Of a DNA stretch of 5,610 bases, positions 5,227-5,610 are shown in pieces (position 1 is the first letter of the stretch; the number at the start of each line of letters is the position of its first letter). The DNA is taken from assembly GCA_031267635.1 (NCBI GenBank), contig JAIRYX010000041.1:1-5610 (forward strand), written 5' to 3'. The notes beneath the pieces were generated by a model. It did no database searches and was not told the origin of the DNA. It saw only the letters and a list, made by a program, of their open reading frames with translations. Made by a program: the position numbers and the translations under genes. Origin of the DNA: Planctomycetaceae bacterium. GTDB lineage: Bacteria; Planctomycetota; Planctomycetia; Pirellulales; Thermoguttaceae.

Positions 5227-5610
5227 TCAGCCGTGTGAGTCGCACACGAGAATTGGTGGTAATTTGAGAAATACTAGATACTTTGAGGATAATAGGGGGA
5301 TTCGAGACTCACTTTTTGACCAATGTTGATTGCCTTCGTGATAATTCCGCTTGTCCTTTAGGAATGTTTTTTTAAAATCCTCTTGCTTCTCCAGATCGGC
5401 TTTCGCAGGAACGGCGCCGACCTTACGAAACTTCATGCCGATGTTCTTCATAAAAACGCGAACGCGTTGTTCACTGCGTTTGACGCCGGTCAGTGTTTCA
5501 ATCCGTGCTGCGGCTTCTTTGGACGTTGCCGGAGGATGGTGTTGAAATGCTTCAATGATCGAAACACGATGCGATTCCAAATCACTTTTGGGATGGTTGG
5601 AGTCGATGGT
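5227..5610 (-). pseudogene. IS630-family transposase, N-terminal part only, truncated
   Basis: The frame enters from the right edge (minus strand) and stops at 5227. From the edge to about 5359 it has IS630-type features: NHPKSDLESHRVSIIEAF, then HHPPATSKEAAARI, an HTH-like TGVKRSEQRVRVFMKNIGMK, then RKVGAVPAKADLEKQEDFKK. In relatives the last block leads, after a short spacer, into the first catalytic motif (F-x-D-A-A-H-F). Here, after about 5359, the frame turns into unrelated residues and ends some 45 codons later, with no DDE motif in any frame I checked. So the DNA-binding N terminus remains but the catalytic domain is absent, and the protein cannot transpose by itself. The TTG at 5578-5580 is an artificial start; the true start is beyond the window. 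The loss may come from a deletion or from another insertion near 5360. Confidence 0.75.

Larger units (their letters stand above)
4846..5358. other. intergenic region downstream of ybeY, repeat-rich, no gene seen
   Basis: About 510 bp lie between ybeY and the recognisable part of the IS630-like frame. Besides the palindromic copies and the 12-bp inverted repeat, it holds GATAGCTC/GAGCTATC (5104-5111 and 5175-5182) and a small hairpin CGTGTG-AGTCG-CACACG (5232-5248). A TTGACA at 4924-4929 has no matching -10. I see no protein or RNA gene. Confidence 0.6.

Overview
The window looks like a chromosomal stretch from a Planctomycetota bacterium, or a close PVC-group relative, of modest GC content. 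The main clue is the C-terminal remnant of a DUF1559 prepilin-like protein followed closely by a small lipoprotein with a carboxypeptidase-regulatory-like (beta-sandwich) domain, an arrangement very common in planctomycetes. The YbeY and 7TM-HD hydrolase sequences also have a planctomycete flavour. This placement is inference from protein style, not a database match.

Layout. Positions 3-197 hold the C-terminal end of an IS1-family transposase entering from the left edge. Its predicted right terminus is near 212, directly against the decapitated DUF1559 gene (about 213-520, pseudogene). An intact lipoprotein gene follows (552-1058), closed by a very strong long hairpin (1073-1145). Positions 1146-1955 are AT-rich and essentially non-coding. 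They hold a hexanucleotide microsatellite, a MITE-like 110-bp inverted-repeat element, a weaker hairpin, and a possible extended -10 promoter for the next gene. The centre is housekeeping: a 749-residue PgpH/YqfF-type membrane HD phosphohydrolase (1956-4205), then the rRNA-maturation endoribonuclease YbeY (4366-4845). The rest (4846-5610) is repeat-rich spacer ending in the 5' part of an IS630-family transposase on the minus strand. That frame is broken off after its HTH region.

Function. pgpH and ybeY are neighbours in many bacteria, often beside phoH. The first probably degrades cyclic di-AMP at the membrane and the second matures and quality-controls rRNA. Here they are co-directional but separated by about 160 bp of repeat sequence.

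The most unusual content is non-coding. A family of about 55-bp palindromic REP-like elements (consensus end GTAACTATTCAGT) is present in three copies, at 4202-4256, 4850-4904 and 5049-5103. Two of them sit at the 3' ends of pgpH and ybeY, and the first supplies the pgpH stop codon. A second repeat family links the 1193-1302 element with 4293-4315. Transposase remnants at both window edges and repeats in every gap indicate an area repeatedly visited by mobile DNA around two conserved genes. I see no clear new defence or metabolic system.
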